Shown piece after piece: positions 1 through 7,661 of a stretch of 64,000 nucleotides of DNA (positions are counted from its first letter, which is position 1; every line of letters starts with the position of its first letter). The notes under the pieces were generated by a model. That model did no database searches. It saw only the letters and a program-made list of their open reading frames with translations, and was not told the DNA's origin. Both the position numbers and the translations under genes were made by a program. The stretch covers positions 1 through 64,000 of the forward strand of contig JBBAQX010000021.1 of assembly GCA_040400085.1 (NCBI GenBank), given 5' to 3'. Source of the stretch: HNR sp040400085 (GTDB taxonomy: Bacteria; Actinomycetota; Actinomycetes; Actinomycetales; Microbacteriaceae).

Positions 1-62
1 ACTGGCACGCTGGCCTGACGCACTGGACGCAACTGGCACGCTGGCCTGACGCACTGGACGCA
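1..62. repeat. 31-bp direct tandem repeat, two copies
   Basis: Two perfect head-to-tail 31-bp copies (1-31 and 32-62). Each has internal cactgg/actgg echoes. The array touches the window edge, so more copies may lie to the left. It precedes the first + strand gene and could be an origin-associated iteron, a regulatory repeat or an assembly artefact at a contig end. No A/T-rich unwinding element is visible next to it. Confidence 0.85.
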
Positions 63-94
63 ACCGTCACGCGCACGCACATTGACGTGCTCGC

Positions 95-340
95 ATGAAG
101 CACGCGATCTTCCCGAGGGTCAAGCCTCTGGATGGGATCATCTGGAACTGCGAGTGCAGCGAGAGCGGCTTCGACGTGTATGACCTAGCCACCCACGCCA
201 ACAACGTCTTCGATGAGCTTCGGCAGCATGAGTTCGCACCCAACCCGGAGAAACCGGCCCCGTACTCCACGCGGTTCTTCCGCTGTCAGGTGTGTGACAA
301 GTTCGAGGACGACCCCGTCCACGAGTGGGAGACGGCATGA
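95..340 (+). CDS. small Cys-containing protein, first gene of left early operon
   Basis: Unrecognised 81-residue protein. It has a CEC pair near residue 20 and a CQVC pair near residue 64, which could form a small zinc knuckle. No good ribosome binding site precedes the ATG, though a TTGACG hexamer lies at 83-88. Its TGA overlaps the next start as ATGA, which ties it to the operon. Confidence 0.6.
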   Translation: MKHAIFPRVKPLDGIIWNCECSESGFDVYDLATHANNVFDELRQHEFAPNPEKPAPYSTRFFRCQVCDKFEDDPVHEWETA

Positions 341-516
341 ACGATACGCGCATCCGAGCATGGCTGAGCCATCCCGACAAGGACGGCGTAGCCATTCCAG
401 ACGAGCAAGTGATGATCGTGGAGTTCCTCATGGGGCAGGGCATCTGGGCCATCGTCTACAGCGAGAAGACCGGAGAGTTCCACGCTGTCCGGCTCGAACG
501 GCTTCTCATCAGATGA
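337..516 (+). CDS. hypothetical protein, 59 aa
   Basis: No recognised family. The start is taken at 337 because the ATGA overlap with the previous stop is the pattern throughout this operon. The sequence is compact and mixed hydrophobic, without Cys motifs. Its stop overlaps the next start in the same ATGA manner, so the three genes are probably translationally coupled. Confidence 0.6.
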   Translation: MNDTRIRAWLSHPDKDGVAIPDEQVMIVEFLMGQGIWAIVYSEKTGEFHAVRLERLLIR

Positions 517-752
517 TCGGTCAGGACACACGCTGCTGGTGTGCTCACCCGGGTGGGTGCTCCATGACTCTCTTCATCGGACCAATGGGTCGCCTGTGCG
601 ACGTGTGTGAGGCCAGCGGCCATCCAGCAAGGAACCCGATCGACCTGTGCGGGGCTCACAACAAGCGAGCCACGTGCTACCGGAACAGTGGTCACGAAGG
701 CAACCACGTCAGTTCGACTGGGAGGGAGTGGAGTGACAACCCGCACGCCTAG
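513..752 (+). CDS. small Cys/His-rich putative zinc-binding protein
   Basis: This 79-residue protein carries CWC near the N-terminus, then CDVC, CGAH, a further Cys and GHEGNH. That spacing could hold two zinc ions. Start at 513 is by ATGA coupling to the upstream gene. Function unknown; a nucleic-acid or protein-binding zinc module is the likeliest reading. Confidence 0.6.
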   Translation: MIGQDTRCWCAHPGGCSMTLFIGPMGRLCDVCEASGHPARNPIDLCGAHNKRATCYRNSGHEGNHVSSTGREWSDNPHA

Positions 753-1083
753 ACCGCTTCGGCGCGGTGACAACATCCCGAGCGTCTCCGACTACGCCCA
801 CTGGGGCGAGGAAGCCGAGGCCATGTGGTACGCGGAGAACCGCTACGACATGGAGCACGCCGACGAGGTAATCAGCGACGGCCCTGAAGACGACGACTGG
901 GACGAGCCCGACCCGTTCGAGGAGAAGTTCGACACCTACGACGAGGCTCTCGCGTTCATGGATCGCCACCACCTCAAGAATGGCGACGATGGCGTGAACG
1001 TCTCCGACTGGGGAGACAAGTGGTACGTCGAGCACTACGACGAGGCAGCCCACAAGGCGCAGCTGCGAAAGCGCAAATGGTGA
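733..1083 (+). CDS. acidic hypothetical protein, 116 aa
   Basis: Strongly acidic, Asp/Glu and aromatic rich (EDDDWDEPDPFEEKFDTYDE near residue 55). The GTG at 733 is preferred because GGAGGG lies 7-8 bases upstream; the longer in-frame reading begins inside the preceding gene. Acidic small proteins in phage early regions are often DNA mimics or enzyme inhibitors. That is only a possibility here. Confidence 0.6.
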   Translation: MTTRTPRPLRRGDNIPSVSDYAHWGEEAEAMWYAENRYDMEHADEVISDGPEDDDWDEPDPFEEKFDTYDEALAFMDRHHLKNGDDGVNVSDWGDKWYVEHYDEAAHKAQLRKRKW

Positions 1084-1343
1084 TGTACGAACCAGACTCC
1101 TACGAGGAGCTGATGATGGCGGCGATGGCCGGTAACGGATGCACAAGCTGCCTTGCTACCACGCACACGGAAGACAACTGCCCGTGGGAGAAACAAGCGC
1201 AGCAGTCGCTTGATGCAGCAGCCAAGCGAGCTGGAAGCAAGCATGAGGAGACCCCGATTGGGGTCAACGTCTACTGCGCGACATGCGGCTGGCTGTTCCC
1301 CGAGAACGCAGATCCCGAATGGCACCCAGAGGTGTTCTGGTAG
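1083..1343 (+). CDS. zinc-ribbon protein, 86 aa
   Basis: Has CTSC near residue 22 and CATC near residue 68, with a lone Cys between, consistent with a four-Cys zinc ribbon. The start overlaps the previous stop as TGATG; a GTG three bases upstream is an alternative. No family recognised. It directly precedes the ssb transcription start region. Confidence 0.6.
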   Translation: MYEPDSYEELMMAAMAGNGCTSCLATTHTEDNCPWEKQAQQSLDAAAKRAGSKHEETPIGVNVYCATCGWLFPENADPEWHPEVFW

Positions 1344-1374
1344 AATGACAATCACACGTATGAGGAGCTGCTAG

Positions 1375-1764
1375 ATGAACCACTGGTTCGGCATCGGGAA
1401 CCTCACGAGCGATCCCGAGATGCGATACACAGAGGGTGGCAAGTCCGTTGCCTCCTTCTCCATCGCCATCAACAACGGCCGCGACAAGGACGGCGAGGAG
1501 CGGCCTCCCACGTACATCGATGTAGTCGCATGGGAGAGGCTGGCCGACAACTGCGGAGAGTATCTGCGCAAGGGCCGCAAGTGCGCGGTCATGGGTCAGA
1601 TCACAGTCGACAAGTACACGGACAGCGAGGGCGTGAAGCGAGTCAAGTACCGCATTCGAGCCAACAACGTGGAGTTCCTCAGCCCACGCGAGGAGGGCGA
1701 CAAGCCGCCCGCATCGGCACGTAGGGCCGCCCCGCGTGACGATCTTGACGACCTGCCGTTCTGA
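1375..1764 (+). CDS. ssb: single-stranded DNA-binding protein
   Basis: A 129-residue SSB: an OB-fold core over residues 1-105 (opening MNHWFGIGNLTSDPEMRYTE) and a short linker ending in the diagnostic acidic tip DDLDDLPF. The tip is the docking site for replication and repair partners in bacterial SSBs. GAGGAG lies 7-8 bases upstream of the ATG. It is slightly shorter than chromosomal SSBs, as usual for phage versions. It heads the recombination and replication set in this arm and should coat phage ssDNA during replication and annealing by the ERF protein. Confidence 0.96.
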   Translation: MNHWFGIGNLTSDPEMRYTEGGKSVASFSIAINNGRDKDGEERPPTYIDVVAWERLADNCGEYLRKGRKCAVMGQITVDKYTDSEGVKRVKYRIRANNVEFLSPREEGDKPPASARRAAPRDDLDDLPF

Positions 1765-1766
1765 CC

Positions 1767-2225
1767 TTGACCGTCCAGCGAGCAACCGTCCACGTCAAGA
1801 TCGAGAAGTCAGAGCCGATGCCCCACACCACGGGCATGGCCCGCGTCTTGCGGGAGTGGGGATTGGCGACCCTGACACAAGAAGCGTTCTGGGTCATCGC
1901 CTATGACGCTGCTATGAACATTCGGACCATAGTCGAGGTAAACAGGGGCAGCTTCGCCACGGTTGGTGTTCACCTGCCGTCCGTCTACGCGGCTGTTCTG
2001 GCCGTCGGATGCGACCGCTTTCAGGTGGCCCACAACCACCCGACCGGCGACGTCAGCCCCACGCAGAAGGACATCTCGGTCACACAGGCGATCATGGCCG
2101 GGGCGAACAACCTCGGTCTCTACTTCGAGGATCACCACATCGTGGGTCCGAGTGGGCAGCACTACAGCTTCGCGGCCAACAAGCTGTTGGTCCCAGCCCC
2201 GTACACGGGAGAGCTGAGCGCATGA
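1767..2225 (+). CDS. radC: RadC-like JAMM/MPN-domain protein
   Basis: This 152-residue protein matches the RadC C-terminal domain: HNHPTG at 89-94 followed by PTQKD to Asp102 is the JAMM metal motif, and a DHHIVGPSG-type strand follows near residue 125. The RadC N-terminal helix-hairpin-helix part is absent. Start is a TTG two bases after the ssb stop; an internal ATG at 1815 is possible. JAMM proteins are usually metallo-isopeptidases. RadC itself has no settled biochemical role, although it recurs on phages and mobile elements beside recombination genes. Confidence 0.88.
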   Translation: MTVQRATVHVKIEKSEPMPHTTGMARVLREWGLATLTQEAFWVIAYDAAMNIRTIVEVNRGSFATVGVHLPSVYAAVLAVGCDRFQVAHNHPTGDVSPTQKDISVTQAIMAGANNLGLYFEDHHIVGPSGQHYSFAANKLLVPAPYTGELSA

Positions 2226-2452
2226 AGAACCTCCAGAAAGAGCGCGACGAGTTCATCGAGGACTACCACGTTGAGCCTGATCCATCTGGCTTGAAGTGTC
2301 CGGTATGCGGCTCATGGTCAGCAGCCGACTTCAGTTCTCCACAGGGCGTCAAGATCATCTGCGAGAAGTGCGGGGCCAAAGCGATCATGCCCCGTGTGCA
2401 GCTCATCCGGGCCATCAAGAAGGTCAGGAAGGGCGGGAATGAGTCTGCCTGA
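2222..2452 (+). CDS. zinc-ribbon protein, 76 aa
   Basis: N-terminal charged helix, then CPVC near residue 26 and CEKC near residue 48, a classic zinc ribbon, with a basic tail (KKVRKGG). ATGA coupling with the radC-like gene sets the start. It may bind DNA, RNA or a polymerase subunit; no specific family recognised. Confidence 0.7.
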   Translation: MKNLQKERDEFIEDYHVEPDPSGLKCPVCGSWSAADFSSPQGVKIICEKCGAKAIMPRVQLIRAIKKVRKGGNESA

Positions 2453-2768
2453 GACCTATGCCGAGATCGCCATCACGGTAGGCCGCAAGCCGAAGAGGTG
2501 GGAGGAGCGGCGAGTGACCCGGTCGGGGATCCGCCGCTTTCTCATGGCCTGTGCCCCGACAGGAGCCGAGTACCCAACGCCATCGTGGTACAGGCTATGG
2601 CTCCAGATCGAATGGACCCGGGAACAGGCGCGCGCCCTGCGCGTCGTGATCCCGCCAGAGCTGTGGGCCGAAGACAAGGCTCGACTGGCAGCCAAGATCA
2701 TCTCTTCTCCAGACGATGCCAACCGGAGAGAGGAGCGCGCACGCGCACTGCGATGGGCCAGACGCTAG
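2439..2768 (+). CDS. basic hypothetical protein, 109 aa
   Basis: Arg/Trp-rich protein without Cys pairs, with helices around WTREQARALRVV and an Arg-rich C-terminus. It starts within the end of the previous gene (14-base overlap) after GGAAGGGCGGG. No family recognised; the basic charge suggests nucleic-acid contact. Confidence 0.6.
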   Translation: MSLPETYAEIAITVGRKPKRWEERRVTRSGIRRFLMACAPTGAEYPTPSWYRLWLQIEWTREQARALRVVIPPELWAEDKARLAAKIISSPDDANRREERARALRWARR

Positions 2769-3109
2769 TCCAGTGTCAGTACCCCGGTGGGGCCTGCGAC
2801 TACACGTACACGGGCGAGCACGTCAACAACGGCGAGCAGGAGACTTGCGGAGCCTGTGGGGCGTATCCGCCCGAGGGCTACGACGAGTGGAAGATGAACG
2901 ATCTCTGCGAGCACGAAAGCTGCCGCGAGATCGAACAGTTCAGGATCGAATACGAGGCCACTAGGCCGATCAGGATGTCCCGCGAAGAGCGCGAGGAGAT
3001 CGAGTCCGACACGGAGCTGATGCGCGACGAGTTCCACGGAGGACACGCCATCATGGTAGTCGGCTTCAACGAGAAGGGCGAGATCATCAGGCGAGACCCA
3101 TGGGGCTGA
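2753..3109 (+). CDS. putative zinc-binding protein, 118 aa
   Basis: Cys residues at the start (CQYPGGAC), CGAC near residue 34 and a CEHESC cluster near residue 55 could bind zinc. The rest is acidic and helical. It overlaps the preceding stop by 16 bases and the next start by 10. Unrecognised. Confidence 0.6.
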   Translation: MGQTLVQCQYPGGACDYTYTGEHVNNGEQETCGACGAYPPEGYDEWKMNDLCEHESCREIEQFRIEYEATRPIRMSREEREEIESDTELMRDEFHGGHAIMVVGFNEKGEIIRRDPWG

Positions 3110-3348
3110 GCAACTATCCGCCCGGGGTAACCGGCAACGAGTACGCGATAGGCGGCGCTCAGTACGAGCGCGAGATCAACGAGCAGTGCGAGGCGTGCGG
3201 CCACGTTGGGCTCCTGCTCGAAGGACACTACGAGTTCGGCGAACGAACGATCTGCCTTGAGTGCGACGACATCCAGTACATCGACCCGGAACCAGACCCG
3301 GACGAGTGGTATGACCGCACCCGAGAAGACGCGCTGACGTACAAGTAG
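3100..3348 (+). CDS. zinc-ribbon protein, 82 aa
   Basis: CEAC near residue 30 and CLEC near residue 52 form a short zinc ribbon followed by an acidic tail (DPEPDPDEWYD). It overlaps the previous gene. Function not recognised. Confidence 0.65.
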   Translation: MGLSNYPPGVTGNEYAIGGAQYEREINEQCEACGHVGLLLEGHYEFGERTICLECDDIQYIDPEPDPDEWYDRTREDALTYK

Positions 3349-3365
3349 CACGGAAGGAGATGCAC

Positions 3366-3680
3366 ATGAGCATCACGATCACGCTGGAAGCCACGCGACT
3401 CAAGTGCCAGTCCTGCGACTTCCTCTTCACCGACGACAGTCCGGCCGACGTCAAGGCCCGCTTCGATCCCGCCTACGAGTGCGGCAACTGCGGGAACGTC
3501 TTCACCAAGGACGACACCGAGAACGGCGACCACAAGTGTCCCGAGTGCAGCAGGTTCGCAGCCAAGTGCGACCCCGACGAGTACCTCGCATGTGAGGAGT
3601 GCGGCGCTGCATCCCAGTTCGAGGAGGTCTACGTCATCACCTGCGTCTGCCACGACGAAGAGCACGAGGTGTACGCCTGA
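3366..3680 (+). CDS. multi-zinc-ribbon protein, 104 aa
   Basis: Has CQSC, CGNC, CPEC, a single Cys, then CEEC and CVC, enough for two or three zinc sites in 104 residues. AAGGAG stands 6-7 bases before the ATG at 3366, one of the clearest ribosome binding sites in this arm. Such rubredoxin- or ribbon-type repeats usually act as scaffolds for protein or nucleic-acid contacts. No known homologue recognised. Confidence 0.72.
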   Translation: MSITITLEATRLKCQSCDFLFTDDSPADVKARFDPAYECGNCGNVFTKDDTENGDHKCPECSRFAAKCDPDEYLACEECGAASQFEEVYVITCVCHDEEHEVYA

Positions 3681-3904
3681 TGCCGCTGGTCGTTCTGAAC
3701 GGAAGGCTTCCGTTCACTCTCACCGTTGACACCGACGATGAAGGCACAGTCACCGAGTATCTGGTCGACGGATACAGCTACGAGCTGGACGAGGAGTACG
3801 CCGAGGACCGCTCGGAGGGGAAGCAGATCAAGGACAAGGATCTGATCGCCCGGGCCATTGAGATCGCCAACGAGGGCGACTGGCCCGTCATGGAGGAGAT
3901 GTGA
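3680..3904 (+). CDS. acidic hypothetical protein, 74 aa
   Basis: Two short beta strands then an acidic helical region (ELDEEYAEDRSEGK). TGATG overlap with the preceding stop gives the start. Not recognised. Confidence 0.58.
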   Translation: MPLVVLNGRLPFTLTVDTDDEGTVTEYLVDGYSYELDEEYAEDRSEGKQIKDKDLIARAIEIANEGDWPVMEEM

Positions 3905-4521
3905 GAACGGCAGCGGCGTTCCTGATCGCCATCGTTCTGGCTGGGTGCGGCGGTAGCGCCCCAGCACCCACCGACAGGATCGTGTACGTCACTCCGGAGC
4001 CAACGACCCGCATCGTGTACGTCACCCCGGAGCCGACATCAACCGCGCGACCCACGCCACGGATCACAGCCACCCCGGACCCAATCTATCTTCCTGACCC
4101 GAAGTACATGGAGTTCCTTGAGAAAGGATCCCAGATCGAAGAAACCTGCTCAATGGAGGCCCTGTCCAACGCAATGGGATACGCGGATCTCGACTACGCG
4201 GCAGACGCGTACGGCGAGGGACGTGCTCTGGAGCTGTGCGTCAAGAAAGAGATGGCGTGGCTGGACAATCACAAGCCATCGGCCTGCTACAAGAACGAGT
4301 GGGTCAAGATGCACGACTACTACAAGGAGATGGGCAACGGTCTGGCCGACTGGAACCAGTGGCTCTACGACTTCCCCTACGGGAGCGAGAGCACGTTCAA
4401 CAAGGGATCGGCTCACATTGACGAGGCGCTGAGCAACTTGACCGAAGCGAACATCTACATCGAGCGCGCCATCGATGATCCAGACCACTGCATGACGCTC
4501 CAGCAGGGAACATCTTCCTGA
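3901..4521 (+). CDS. phage-encoded lipoprotein with Thr/Pro stalk
   Basis: A 206-residue protein with a typical lipoprotein signal: MRT, a hydrophobic stretch, and lipobox LAGC with the lipidated Cys at 16. A stalk follows (about 24-60) in which IVYVTPEPT occurs twice in tandem. A helical domain of about 145 residues with four Cys comes next, probably two extracytoplasmic disulfides. GTG start with GGAGGAG just upstream. It should be exported and membrane anchored. Early phage lipoproteins commonly block superinfection by capping receptors or injection channels; that role is inference from location and architecture. Confidence 0.8.
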   Translation: MRTAAAFLIAIVLAGCGGSAPAPTDRIVYVTPEPTTRIVYVTPEPTSTARPTPRITATPDPIYLPDPKYMEFLEKGSQIEETCSMEALSNAMGYADLDYAADAYGEGRALELCVKKEMAWLDNHKPSACYKNEWVKMHDYYKEMGNGLADWNQWLYDFPYGSESTFNKGSAHIDEALSNLTEANIYIERAIDDPDHCMTLQQGTSS

Positions 4522-4760
4522 TGGCGATCCCAACCGGAGGCGACACGCCTAGCCGCTACCAGCCCAACCCGATTGACGATCGGGCCACGGGTGGCGGCAA
4601 CATCTACCTCGCACTGGCAACAGCGATCGAAGCGATCGAAGACATCTACTCCGATCCAGACGAGTACACCTCGCTCGACAAGAACACCCGCAAGGCAATC
4701 AGAAGCGCCGAGGGTGCCCTGCGGCGAGCCGCGTTCGGAGTTGTCATCCACCACCGCTAA
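4521..4760 (+). CDS. hypothetical protein, 79 aa
   Basis: N-terminal Pro/Gly-rich segment, then a helical region (IYLALATAIEAIEDIYSDPD). TGATG overlap with the lipoprotein gene. It closes this transcription block: a promoter for the next gene overlaps its last codons. Not recognised. Confidence 0.6.
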   Translation: MAIPTGGDTPSRYQPNPIDDRATGGGNIYLALATAIEAIEDIYSDPDEYTSLDKNTRKAIRSAEGALRRAAFGVVIHHR

Positions 4761-4770
4761 GGTGTAGCAT
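4741..4770 (+). promoter_or_regulatory. sigma70-type promoter giving a near-leaderless transcript
   Basis: TTGTCA at 4741-4746, 18-bp spacer, TAGCAT at 4765-4770. The -10 box ends only seven bases before the ATG at 4778, so the transcript would begin at or next to the start codon. The 12-mer ATCACACGTATG at 4769-4780 recurs at 1351-1362 upstream of ssb. Confidence 0.55.
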
Positions 4771-4777
4771 CACACGT

Positions 4778-5065
4778 ATGCCACGCTCTCCGATGGACAA
4801 GGTTCCGCAGCGCGTGCTGGTGCATGAGCTGAAACGGGCGATCGACCTGATCCCCCGTGACAGACAAGCTGTCACACGCGTGCGTCATCTTGTGGAGGAG
4901 AACCCGCGCTCAGCACGGAGTACCCACGTGCTGGGCAATCTCGGGGCGGGGCGCGTGGCTACGCTCTCGGGGATCCTTGGTGAGTCGCTTGTGCGCGCGA
5001 CGCCCGCGCGCACGAGCGACTTGCCAAGTCATACCGATCCCAAGACTCGTATGTCGTCGCACTAG
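4778..5065 (+). CDS. hypothetical protein from a near-leaderless transcript
   Basis: Basic 95-residue protein with a helical core (residues 8-45) and a possible small helix-turn-helix around HVLGNLGAGRVATLSGILGE. No ribosome binding site is visible; the promoter sits directly on the start. Residues near 72-80 are encoded by a perfect GC-rich hairpin (4985-5019). The locus could therefore make a short regulatory protein, a structured RNA, or both. Confidence 0.5.
   Translation: MPRSPMDKVPQRVLVHELKRAIDLIPRDRQAVTRVRHLVEENPRSARSTHVLGNLGAGRVATLSGILGESLVRATPARTSDLPSHTDPKTRMSSH
4985..5019 (+). other. strong GC-rich hairpin inside a short ORF
   Basis: A 15-bp stem (4985-4999 with 5005-5019, one T-G wobble) around a five-base loop. 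No T tract follows, so it is not a standard intrinsic terminator. It may protect a 3' end or attenuate transcription. Confidence 0.6.
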
Positions 5066-5074
5066 GAGGTTCGC

Positions 5075-5218
5075 ATGGTGACCAAGGACAAGCATCAGTT
5101 CATCGAGGATCCGAAGAAGTCCAGCGCGCTCTGCACCGTTTGCAAGCAGCCAAAGCAGGCCGGGATCCATGCGGTGATGCACATTCGCGGAACGGCCAAG
5201 CCCACCAAGCTGGGATGA
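5075..5218 (+). CDS. small zinc-knuckle protein, 47 aa
   Basis: Starts at ATG 5075 with a near-perfect AGGAGGT at 5064-5070. The 47-residue product has CTVC near residue 20 and two His near 32-36 (HAVMH), a possible Cys2His2-type site, and a basic C-terminus. Its TGA overlaps the next start. Confidence 0.65.
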   Translation: MVTKDKHQFIEDPKKSSALCTVCKQPKQAGIHAVMHIRGTAKPTKLG

Positions 5219-5433
5219 TCGTCTGCCTGTGCGGCGATGGCAAACCGAAGATCCTCAAGTCCCACTACGGACGTCCCATCTTCGGACAGGACAGGCTCCA
5301 GAAGCCATGGATCGGCAAGGAGCTTCCCCACGCACGGTCAAGGAGACGCGATCGACGCAAGCGTCACGACAGGCCCTACCCGGTTCAGGTATTCAGACCG
5401 CCCAGCTGGAGCAGCTACACGTGGATGAGATAG
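5215..5433 (+). CDS. basic hypothetical protein, 72 aa
   Basis: Starts with a CLC pair and becomes very Arg-rich in the middle (ARSRRRDRRKRHDR). ATGA coupling with the previous gene. The basic patch would suit nucleic-acid binding. Not recognised. Confidence 0.5.
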   Translation: MIVCLCGDGKPKILKSHYGRPIFGQDRLQKPWIGKELPHARSRRRDRRKRHDRPYPVQVFRPPSWSSYTWMR

Positions 5434-5756
5434 GCGAAGGCGTCGAGATCCAGATAGCCCGCCCGTTCTGGGGCATTCCGATGCCCAAAGACATTGATGA
5501 GGATCCTCTGTACGAGGGCCTGCTCCTGCTGGAGCCGCGCAACGAGTTTGACCAGTGCATCATCGGCGTCGTTCGCCGCTTCAACGATCGCTTCGTGCTC
5601 TACAGCAAGCAGTGCGTCCTGCAACAGCTGACCGAAGACATGGAGGGCGAGGACGACTACGAGCAGGCTATGGAGCACTTCGAGTTCAACGTGGCGGGTG
5701 CCTTCGTCGGCGAGCACACCCCGGGGTTCCTAGAGGACGGGGATGAAGTGTTCTGA
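5421..5756 (+). CDS. acidic hypothetical protein, 111 aa
   Basis: The GTG at 5421 is chosen because GGAG lies nine bases upstream and the longer reading (ATG 5307) would overlap the preceding gene by about 125 bases. The product is acidic with an alpha/beta pattern and no Cys motif. Not recognised. Confidence 0.58.
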   Translation: MDEIGEGVEIQIARPFWGIPMPKDIDEDPLYEGLLLLEPRNEFDQCIIGVVRRFNDRFVLYSKQCVLQQLTEDMEGEDDYEQAMEHFEFNVAGAFVGEHTPGFLEDGDEVF

Positions 5757-6000
5757 TGTCCCCGACGATGCCATCCTCGACGTCGTTCGCGCCCACAACG
5801 ATCAGGGCCGATGGTGCCTCACCTACGACCTTGAAGAAGAGATGCCAGACATCCCTCCGAGGCTTCTACTTGCCAAGTGCAGGAAGCTAATCAAGAGCGG
5901 CAAGATGCACGGCTGCTGGTGCGGCTGCCGGGGAGACTTCTACGTACCTGAGTCGATATGGGGATACAGGGTGTTGAGTTGGCAGACCCCACGATCCTGA
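5743..6000 (+). CDS. small Cys-containing, possibly winged-helix protein
   Basis: An 85-residue protein with a helical segment resembling a winged-helix core (LAKCRKLIKSGKMHG) and a CWCGC cluster near residue 58. It overlaps the nuclease gene by 43 bases. The family call is tentative. Confidence 0.52.
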   Translation: MKCSDVPDDAILDVVRAHNDQGRWCLTYDLEEEMPDIPPRLLLAKCRKLIKSGKMHGCWCGCRGDFYVPESIWGYRVLSWQTPRS

Positions 6001-6776
6001 GCGGCTCGTCGCTCAACACCTTCAACGAGTGCCCCAAGGAATGGGAGTACGTCTACCTGTGGCGGCTCCAGCGCCCGCCCAGCTACAAGATGGCGCTGGG
6101 GACGGCGGCGCACGCGGCCGTCGAGTTCGCAATGAAGTGGCGGCTGGAGAAAGGCTCGTATCCGGACCTCGACATGTGGCACGCCGCATTCAACGTGTCG
6201 TGGCTAGTCGAGACGGTCGAAGCCAAGCCACGCAACGCCAAGCCAGAGGAGAGCGCAGAGGCACACCACGCGAGCGGCATCAACTGCGTCACGTTCTACG
6301 CCGCCAACATCGCCCCGTACATCGTCCCGCTGGCTGTCGAGATGCCCGTCAGGTTCACCATCAACGGCCACGTGTGGACCGGAATGATCGACCTTCTCGA
6401 AGCCATCGACGGGGACCCCAAGCGGGTCCGCCTGCGGGACCAGAAGTTCACAGGCAAGCGACCTGATAACCCAGCTCGCTACCGCTGGCCGATGATCGGC
6501 TACGCCATCGGTCTCCGCAAGGAAATGGGGCTCATCGAGGAAGACGTCCAGCTCGATTACATCATCCGGAACAAGAAGCCAGTCCACTTCCCGGTCGCCA
6601 ATGGCGGACCGTTCACCGACACCGACATCCTCTCGCTCGCCCAAGAGATCGAGGATGCCATGGCCGTTATCAATCGCGGCTCGTTCCCAGCCACGGGACC
6701 CCAGACCGGAGCATGCAACTGGTGCCGCTACTGGGACATCTGCCCGTCGTACGTAGGGCGCAGAAAGAAGGAGTGA
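5958..6776 (+). CDS. Cas4/RecB-like PD-(D/E)XK exonuclease with Fe-S cysteines
   Basis: A 272-residue protein with the Cas4/AddB-type layout: Cys25 (NECPKEW), the GTAAHAAVE His motif with His52, an Asp in GMIDLLE near 140, DQK near 160 as the metal-binding core, and C-terminal Cys253, Cys256 and Cys262. The four Cys match the [4Fe-4S] cage of Cas4-type nucleases. It probably resects dsDNA ends to give ssDNA for the annealing protein encoded immediately downstream, a pairing analogous to lambda Exo and Beta. Confidence 0.88.
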   Translation: MGIQGVELADPTILSGSSLNTFNECPKEWEYVYLWRLQRPPSYKMALGTAAHAAVEFAMKWRLEKGSYPDLDMWHAAFNVSWLVETVEAKPRNAKPEESAEAHHASGINCVTFYAANIAPYIVPLAVEMPVRFTINGHVWTGMIDLLEAIDGDPKRVRLRDQKFTGKRPDNPARYRWPMIGYAIGLRKEMGLIEEDVQLDYIIRNKKPVHFPVANGGPFTDTDILSLAQEIEDAMAVINRGSFPATGPQTGACNWCRYWDICPSYVGRRKKE

Positions 6777-6779
6777 AGC

Positions 6780-7661
6780 ATGGTTCGCAAGATCACTGAA
6801 GCAACGGCCGAGATCGCCGCAGAAGAGGTCGCCAAGGAGGTGTTCGCGGGAGACATCGCCACGGTTGACTACATCTACACGGATGCTGACGGAAAGCCCC
6901 TCAGTCTCGTCGCACGGATCGCGAAGATCATGGGCGACCTGCCCATCATTGAGCCGGAAGGCGAAAACAAGTTCTTCAACTACAAGTTCATCAAGGACAA
7001 GCAGGTTCTCGGCATCGTTCGCCCCCGGCTATCCCGCCAGCTGATCGTCATCAACCCGGAGACGGTCGAAGAGCGCGATCCCATTCACATGAAGACCGCC
7101 AAGGGCGGCGAGTCCCTAATGACCCGGATGACCGTCACGTGGCGCGTGGTCGACGGCATCTCTGGTGAGTCGTTCACCGGTCAGTCGGTGGGATACGGGG
7201 ACGATGGCGGCGACAAGGGAGCCAACAAGGCGTACACAGCCGCCCTCAAGAACTATCTGCTCAAGCTGTTCCAGATCGGCGGCGAGCCGGACATCGAGGA
7301 GGACGAGGGGACCGACAAGCGAGCCAAGGCCCGTGAGTCAGCGGCCCCGACCGTCGAGCGGGCGGTCATCGGTGACGCCAAGGTCGGCGAAGTCGAAGCC
7401 GGTGGACGCGCCAAGGGTGCAACCGACGCTCAGGTGGCCCGCGTGGGCCAGTACATCCGCGACCTGTCCATGGACCCGGAGGCGTTCGCTGCCTTCGTGC
7501 TCCGCAAGACGAACACCACGCTGACTCTCGGTGAGGAGCCGTGGCTGGACATCAAGTCGTACCTGACCAACCTGTCCGGACTCAAGATCGGAACGCTGAT
7601 CGCGTCCCTCGATGAGCTGTACACCGCCGTCGAGACCAAGGCCGAAGGTGATGGCGAATAG
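6780..7661 (+). CDS. erf: ERF-family single-strand annealing protein
   Basis: A 293-residue protein with the ERF core in residues 35-180. The clearest signature is the YGDDGGDKGANKAYTAA segment near 140-155, followed by KNYLLKLFQI. The C-terminal third after a charged linker is variable, possibly for partner contacts. GAAGGAG precedes the ATG by six bases. ERF proteins form rings that pair complementary strands. With the upstream exonuclease, SSB and downstream RusA it completes a phage recombination set. Confidence 0.92.
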   Translation: MVRKITEATAEIAAEEVAKEVFAGDIATVDYIYTDADGKPLSLVARIAKIMGDLPIIEPEGENKFFNYKFIKDKQVLGIVRPRLSRQLIVINPETVEERDPIHMKTAKGGESLMTRMTVTWRVVDGISGESFTGQSVGYGDDGGDKGANKAYTAALKNYLLKLFQIGGEPDIEEDEGTDKRAKARESAAPTVERAVIGDAKVGEVEAGGRAKGATDAQVARVGQYIRDLSMDPEAFAAFVLRKTNTTLTLGEEPWLDIKSYLTNLSGLKIGTLIASLDELYTAVETKAEGDGE

